Assembly (NCBI RefSeq): GCF_039522605.1
Contig: NZ_BAAADS010000003.1
Location: 99,014-163,013 of the forward strand
Length of the DNA stretch: 64,000 bases
Reading direction: 5' to 3'
From: Lentibacillus siamensis
GTDB taxonomy: Bacteria; Bacillota; Bacilli; Bacillales; Amphibacillaceae
Part shown: piece by piece, positions 59,784 to 64,000 of the stretch
Layout: each line of letters starts with the position of its first letter
Position numbering within the stretch: position 1 is the first letter of the stretch
Notes under the pieces: generated by a model
The model's database searches: none
Seen by the model: the letters and a program-made list of their open reading frames with translations, nothing else
What the model was told of the DNA's origin: nothing
Program-made: the position numbers and the translations under genes

Positions 59784-59930
59784 ATTCATTCCTCTTTAAA
59801 AGCCTATTGTCAGTGTACGCTATGTGGCTCGTAAAGGAAATTGTAATGCATTGAATGTATTTCCATTCGATTTATATTGAGTATTGAAAAGAGTTATAAT
59901 ATTTTATATACTAAGGATGTCATTTTTTTG

Positions 59931-59944
59931 TCACATTATTGTGA
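59931..59944 (+). promoter_or_regulatory. Inverted repeat before the OppA-type gene
   Basis: TCACA-TTAT-TGTGA is a perfect inverted repeat 31 bases before the start codon. It may be an operator; no cognate factor is apparent. Confidence 0.35.
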
Positions 59945-59974
59945 AAAAATATACGTTACAGGAGGACTGATTTT

Positions 59975-61669
59975 ATGAGGAAAGAAAATGCAATTAGGTT
60001 TTGTCTTATAACACTAATGCTTGTTATTGGTTTATTAATGGCAGCATGCAGCAGCAATTCTAGTACAGCCAATGAGGATACTGATGACACTGTAGACAAG
60101 CAACAGAATAAGGAGTTGGCTTCTAAACAGGAACTGAATTTTGTATCCAGTTCGGATTTACCGAATGTGGACCCCTCCACAGCTACGGACGTGACTTCTT
60201 TTAAAGTTATTAATAGAACGCATGTAGGACTAATATCAATTGAAAAAAAGAAAGCGGTTCCAGACATTGCGGAGGCGATGCCTGAAGTGAATGAGGATAA
60301 AACTGTTTACACATTTAAAATTCGTGATAATGCTGTATGGTCTAATGGTGATCCGGTGACTGCCAGTGATTTCGTGTTCTCGTGGAGAAGGGTGTTGAAA
60401 CCCGAAACTGCTTCACAGTATGCGTATATCATGGATGCGGCCAATATTAAGAACGCAGCTAAAATTATGAACAAAGAAAGTGATCTTTATGGGAAAGTGG
60501 AAAAACTGGGAGTAAAAGCAATCGATGAAAAGACGTTACAGGTGACCCTTGAGGGGGCGACGCCTTATTTTGTAAGCTTAATGTCATTTGTTACGTTTGC
60601 TCCATTGAATGAAGAATTCGTAAAAGAGCAAGGTAATAAATTTGCGAAAGAACCTGAAAACATGCTTTCCAACGGCCCGTACATATTATCGGAGTGGAAA
60701 CACGGTACAAGTTGGACACTTAAAAAGAATGATACGTACTGGAATGCAGACAATGTTAATATTACAAAAGCAAACTACAAGGTTGTAAAAGCACAGAATA
60801 CCCAGCTGAACTTGTACAAATCCGATGAAATTCAAATGGATGGACTCTCCTCTGAACAAGTCGATGCATATAAAGATAAATCGGACTTTCATAAAATTCC
60901 GGGAAATGGAGTTTTCTGGTGGAAATTGAATGTAAATAATGTTCCGGAATTTAAAAATGAAAAAGTACGGAAAGCCATGTCAATGGTGATTAATCGTGAA
61001 AATGCTGTAAATGTTTTATTGAATAATGGCTCCCTGGCTGCTCAATACGCAGTTCCAAAAGATTTTGCAACTGGGCCAAACGGTAAGGACTTCCGTGATG
61101 GTGTTGAAGATTATCTTCCAGGTGGTGTAGAAGAAGCGAAACAATTATGGAAAGAAGCAAAAAAGGAAGAAGGCATAGATACGCTCAAGTTAGAGTATTT
61201 GACTACAGACAGCGATGTTGCAGCGGAACTTGGTGAATATTTCGCTAACCAACTTGAAAAGCTGGAAGGTATGGAAGTAACTATTAAAAAACTTCCTTGG
61301 AACGCATACCTGGAAACGGACACCAATGGGAATTACGATATCGGAGCGGGTGCCGGATGGTTTCCGGACTACAAAGACCCGATGACCTTTTTAGGCTACT
61401 GGTATAGCGATAACCCAAATAATACGACCGGAATGGAAATTGATGATTATGATAAATTAATTGAAAAGGCCCGAACTCTCGGAGCGAAACCGGAAAAACG
61501 CTGGCAGGTGTTGAAGGAAGCAGAAAAAGTATTGATTGAAAATGCTTATGCGATTCCGACTTATCAGAGCGGAAGTGCAACAATACTCAAACCATATGTA
61601 GAAGGCGTGGTATTTCAGAATTATGGTTACTCAACGTATTATCGTGAAGCAAAAGTTTATAAACATTAG
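59975..61669 (+). CDS. OppA-type peptide-binding lipoprotein (SBP family 5)
   Basis: Extracellular solute-binding lipoprotein of 564 residues (lipobox LMAAC near residue 25). SBP_bac_5 features are FKVINRTHVGLISIEKKKAV, DAVWSNGDPVTASDFVFSWR and NVPEFKNEKVRKAMSMVINR. OppA-like oligopeptide binding is the best guess. No permease or ATPase genes are adjacent, so it must work with a transporter encoded elsewhere. Start behind ACAGGAGGACTGATTTT. Confidence 0.9.
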   Translation: MRKENAIRFCLITLMLVIGLLMAACSSNSSTANEDTDDTVDKQQNKELASKQELNFVSSSDLPNVDPSTATDVTSFKVINRTHVGLISIEKKKAVPDIAEAMPEVNEDKTVYTFKIRDNAVWSNGDPVTASDFVFSWRRVLKPETASQYAYIMDAANIKNAAKIMNKESDLYGKVEKLGVKAIDEKTLQVTLEGATPYFVSLMSFVTFAPLNEEFVKEQGNKFAKEPENMLSNGPYILSEWKHGTSWTLKKNDTYWNADNVNITKANYKVVKAQNTQLNLYKSDEIQMDGLSSEQVDAYKDKSDFHKIPGNGVFWWKLNVNNVPEFKNEKVRKAMSMVINRENAVNVLLNNGSLAAQYAVPKDFATGPNGKDFRDGVEDYLPGGVEEAKQLWKEAKKEEGIDTLKLEYLTTDSDVAAELGEYFANQLEKLEGMEVTIKKLPWNAYLETDTNGNYDIGAGAGWFPDYKDPMTFLGYWYSDNPNNTTGMEIDDYDKLIEKARTLGAKPEKRWQVLKEAEKVLIENAYAIPTYQSGSATILKPYVEGVVFQNYGYSTYYREAKVYKH

Positions 61670-61680
61670 GTAATAGCTAA

Positions 61681-61721
61681 AGAATCCATTTTGAAAAATA
61701 AATCAAAATGGATTCTTTTTG
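61681..61721 (+). terminator. Terminator of the OppA-type gene
   Basis: AGAATCCATTTTGA and TCAAAATGGATTCT form a perfect 14-bp stem with an 8-base loop, followed by TTTTGATG. Confidence 0.85.
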
Positions 61722-62019
61722 ATGTTATTTATGTATCTGATGATAGAAAAAGCTTTTGACCTATTGAAGCCTTGAGCTTTAGCTGGCTGCAATAACTAAA
61801 TAGTTGATTAAGCAACAGGGATTTAAATTGTTAAACGAATTTATTTGCAATATGCTATAATACTAAATACGGTATTTAATCGTTTTCCCCATCCAGGAAA
61901 ATGTTTTTTTACGCAGCTAGGAAACTGTATAAGAAAGGGTTTCTAAAACAGCATAAAATGCTTAAATGGGATTCCCCGCAGCAACAAGCGAAGTGTTTTT
62001 AATTTTGGGAGGGTATAAA
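61722..62019 (+). promoter_or_regulatory. Promoter and leader of the CNNM transporter gene
   Basis: An extended -10, TGCTATAAT, lies at 61853-61861, giving a transcribed leader of about 150 bases. I looked for Mg2+ or Mn2+ riboswitch features and found no convincing match. An ATG at 61966 in frame with the gene lacks a ribosome binding site. Confidence 0.4.
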
Positions 62020-63360
62020 GTGACAGTTGCGTTAGCAATTCTTGTCATATTGATTGTTTTAAACGGTTTTTTCGCGGCATCGGAAATAGCTCTGGTTTCA
62101 TTGAACGAAAGTAAAGTGGAGCGGCAGGCTGAAAGTGGGGACAAAAAGGTCAAAAAGGTTTACGATTTGATAGCTGAGCCGAGCCGTTTTTTATCAACGA
62201 TTCAGATAGGTATTACATTGGCCGGATTTCTGGCAAGTGCATTTGCAGCTGATTTCTTTGCTGATCCGATTGCACAGGCATTGCAGGAAATGGGGGTTCC
62301 GCTTGCCCCATCGGTACTTCAAACAATTGCAGTTGTTGGGACAACGATCATTTTGTCATATTTCACGCTGGTTTTTGGTGAATTGGTACCTAAACAGCTT
62401 GCATTGCAAAAGGCGGAACCGATTGCCAATTTTTCAGTAACCCCACTGACATGGTTGTTCAAGGTATGTTTGCCCCTGGTTAAGTTCCTAAGTTTCTCAA
62501 CCAATACAACGGTAAAGTTATTTGGAGTTGATCCGAATGCCGAAAACGATGAGGCAACAGAGGAAGACATTCGATTGATGGTTGATGATGGTGGTAAAAA
62601 GGGGACCATCCAGCAGGCAGAACAATTAATGATTAATAATATTTTTGAGTTTAATGATAAAACGGTATCTGATATTATCACACACCGGACTGATATATCT
62701 GCCCTGGCCGTCGATGCATCGTTACGGGAAACAGTCAAATTGGTTAGTTCGGAAAGGTTCACGCGATTTCCTGTTTATGATGGAGATATGGATCATGTTA
62801 TCGGGTTTTTACATTCGAAAGATTTGATTCAATTTTTGGAAACGGACGATAAACATTCATTTTGTCTGCAAGATATAACCCGAGATCCTTATTTTGTGGT
62901 GGAAACGCAAAATTTGGATGTCATTTTCAAAGAAATGCAGCAGAACAATATGCATATTGCCGTCGTCCTTGATGAATATGGCGGTACAGAAGGGTTAATC
63001 ACGATTGAGGACATTATTGAAGAAATTGTAGGCGACATATTCAGTGAACATGTCGGTCTTGAAGTGATGAAAGAAGAAGAGGAAATAAAACAGATAAGCG
63101 AAAACAAGTATACTATTCTGGGGACCATTCACCTGCATGAAGTGGAAGATTCACTGAACGAAGAGCTGCCGACGAATGATTTTGATACGTTGAGCGGATT
63201 TCTGATCAGCCAGCTTGGCCATTTTCCACAGGTAGGGGAGCAGCCGAAGATATATTATGGCAATGTTATTTTTGAGGTGAACGAGATAACGGAAAAACGG
63301 ATTGAAAAAGTAACAGCAACGGTTGTTGAAAAGAACGATGAAGTTGCAAATGGTGTATAG
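62020..63360 (+). CDS. CNNM/CorC-type ion transporter (hemolysin family)
   Basis: Membrane protein of 446 residues. The N-terminal DUF21/CNNM domain (about 1-180) begins VALAILVILIVLNGFFAASE. A CBS pair (about 200-320; FEFNDKTVSDIITHRTDI and VLDEYGGTEGLITIEDIIEE) and a C-terminal CorC_HlyC domain follow. Relatives such as B. subtilis MpfA (YhdP) export Mg2+. The GTG at 62020 has GGGAGG 7 nt upstream and removes 18 unlikely N-terminal residues of the longer frame. Monocistronic. Confidence 0.87.
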   Translation: MTVALAILVILIVLNGFFAASEIALVSLNESKVERQAESGDKKVKKVYDLIAEPSRFLSTIQIGITLAGFLASAFAADFFADPIAQALQEMGVPLAPSVLQTIAVVGTTIILSYFTLVFGELVPKQLALQKAEPIANFSVTPLTWLFKVCLPLVKFLSFSTNTTVKLFGVDPNAENDEATEEDIRLMVDDGGKKGTIQQAEQLMINNIFEFNDKTVSDIITHRTDISALAVDASLRETVKLVSSERFTRFPVYDGDMDHVIGFLHSKDLIQFLETDDKHSFCLQDITRDPYFVVETQNLDVIFKEMQQNNMHIAVVLDEYGGTEGLITIEDIIEEIVGDIFSEHVGLEVMKEEEEIKQISENKYTILGTIHLHEVEDSLNEELPTNDFDTLSGFLISQLGHFPQVGEQPKIYYGNVIFEVNEITEKRIEKVTATVVEKNDEVANGV

Positions 63361-63370
63361 CACGAATGAA

Positions 63371-63403
63371 AGTCAGTCTCACAATGAGGCTGATTTTTTT
63401 ATT
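63371..63403 (+). terminator. Terminator of the CNNM gene
   Basis: AGTCAGTCTCA and TGAGGCTGATT (one G-T pair) form the stem with a 3-base loop, followed by TTTTTT. Confidence 0.8.
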
Positions 63404-63462
63404 GTCTAGGAAATTATAAAATTTTGTAGATGTGGATAATGCACTTGCTCCTAATCAGCCAC

Positions 63463-63753
63463 GTCCAGCTCCAGCGCCCAGCGACTAGCAAACTTCACAC
63501 TTCCTCACTACGATAAAGAAGACNNNNNNNNNNNNNNNNNNNNNNNNNNNNNNNNNNNNNNNNNNNNNNNNNNNNNNNNNNNNNNNNNGGCCTTTGCGGC
63601 CAACGTCGACACACCCCTATGAAGGGGCGTGTTTCCTTTATCTCATTTAAGGAAGATCGGCTAAAACCGCCGCTTTGCGCGGCAACGCCGACCTACCCGC
63701 TATGCGCGGGCACAGTTTGTACGTCGCTAAACGGGCGCTTCCGCTTTTGTTCC
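63463..63753 (+). repeat. Long structured intergenic repeat containing an assembly gap
   Basis: It begins ACGTCCAGCTCCAGCGCCC and ends CGGGCGCTTCCGCTTTTGTT. Between these lie several small stems: GGCC-TTTGC-GGCC, ACACCCCT with AGGGGCGTGT, and CCCGC-TAT-GCGCGGG. Such CCAGCTCCAGCGCC-type repeats are scattered in Bacillaceae genomes. Its last 41 bases recur at 4125-4165. The open frames across it are not genes. Confidence 0.7.
63524..63588. other. Run of 65 undetermined bases (assembly gap)
   Basis: Ns occupy 63524-63588 within the structured repeat, so the join was probably a scaffold link across a multicopy sequence. The true length and content are unknown. Confidence 0.95.
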
Positions 63754-63825
63754 ATTGCAGATTGCCGAATGAAGTCAAGGGAGAATGCAAGCATTGGTCG
63801 ATTATCTGCAGTTAAGGCTTCCCAT

Positions 63826-63855
63826 ATATGCTCGATTTCGACATGCTTATGCTCG
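63826..63855. repeat. 21-bp phased intergenic repeat, locus 4 (two units)
   Basis: ATATGCTCG at 63826 and TTATGCTCG at 63847 are 21 bases apart, the same period and core as locus 1. It ends just before an IS3-type terminus. Confidence 0.65.
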
Positions 63856-63878
63856 GAAACGGTATTTGCACATAACCC

Positions 63879-64000
63879 TGTCAAGTAGACAAACTAAAAT
63901 CGTGCAAATCTATGCTGATTGTAACCGTTATTCAACTGGACTTGTTTCAAGTTTTGTTTGTAATCGATCATTGTTATAATAGTGCACATAGGCGTCTACT
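63879..64000 (-). mobile_element. IS3-type insertion sequence, one end (continues past window)
   Basis: TGTCAAGTAGACAAAC at 63879 looks like an IS3-family terminal inverted repeat (TG...). The minus strand immediately inside encodes the C-terminus of an OrfB transposase. The rest lies beyond the window. Confidence 0.65.
63910..64000 (-). pseudogene. IS3 OrfB transposase C-terminus with a premature stop
   Basis: The minus-strand frame entering from the right edge reads VDAYVHYYNNDRLQTKLETS, then PVE and a TAA at 63930-63928, then RLQSA and TAG. IS3 transposases normally continue SPVEYR at this point, so the TAA replaces a Tyr codon by a single change. Only the last few residues are lost, so the protein might still work; upstream coding is outside the window. 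Confidence 0.65.

Noticed and set aside
61722..62019. Mg2+ or Mn2+ riboswitch before the CNNM transporter
   Set aside because: The leader is long enough, but I could not find the conserved M-box or yybP-ykoY core.
63619..63888. Open frames on both strands
   Set aside because: They lie in the structured repeat and phased repeat and have low-complexity, hairpin-derived sequence with no ribosome binding site.
1..64000. tRNA, rRNA or prophage structural genes
   Set aside because: I looked for tRNA cloverleaf patterns, rRNA stretches and phage modules and saw none.

Overview
The window looks like chromosomal DNA of a low-GC, endospore-forming member of the Bacillaceae. The spore genes sda and sspO, strong AGGAGG-type ribosome binding sites, frequent TTG/GTG starts and B. 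subtilis-like neighbourhoods (yhjCB, sbcDC, ypeP, argGHF, adaAB) fit a Virgibacillus, Oceanobacillus or Lentibacillus relative. The genus is inferred from style and gene content only. No rRNA, tRNA or CRISPR array was seen.

Layout. 1-4.1 kb: end of a D-2-hydroxyacid dehydrogenase, a thermolysin-family remnant, pterin dehydratase, the NAD repressor NiaR and a YhjC/YhjB symporter pair. 4.3-11.1 kb: a sialic acid operon (promoter with operator candidates, nanE, nanA, sodium symporter, an SdhA-like flavoprotein of unknown role, nanK, RpiR-type regulator). 11-19.5 kb: NERD protein, sbcD-sbcC, sda, sspO, RNase H-like protein, DUF421 and DUF4363 proteins. 19.5-23.3 kb: arginine genes argG-argH-argF behind ARG boxes. 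23.5-28 kb: a decayed zone with a DUF4396 metal gene behind two CsoR-like boxes and several gene remnants (YdhK, NUDIX, zinc ribbon, Rpn nuclease).

28-53 kb is accessory DNA. One- to four-gene modules (VWA lipoprotein; ArsR/MFS/PepF; two-component system with cell-wall deacetylase and amidase; SDR; lipoprotein; nucleotidyltransferase; RQC-minor protein; WYL/VOC pair; hydrolase; PadR/DUF2812; DUF2089 pair; copper genes) are separated by about a dozen copies of one intergenic element. It has a left GGGCGC part, a central stem-loop and a right GGGCCATATT...GAATAA part, and every copy points the same way whatever the gene strand. Several genes beside these elements are truncated or frameshifted. 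An intact IS630 element sits inside the DUF2812 gene with an exact TA duplication.

53-64 kb returns to ordinary content: adaA-adaB alkylation repair, TetR plus MMPL exporter, small membrane and coat-like proteins, a C45 acyltransferase, an OppA-type binding protein and a CNNM/CorC transporter. The window ends in a long structured repeat that contains a run of Ns and in the end of an IS3-type element.

The strongest new observations are the element-bounded array, a second repeat family with an exact 21-bp period at four intergenic places, the flavoprotein inside the sialic acid operon, and a shared CsoR-like operator linking separated copper loci.
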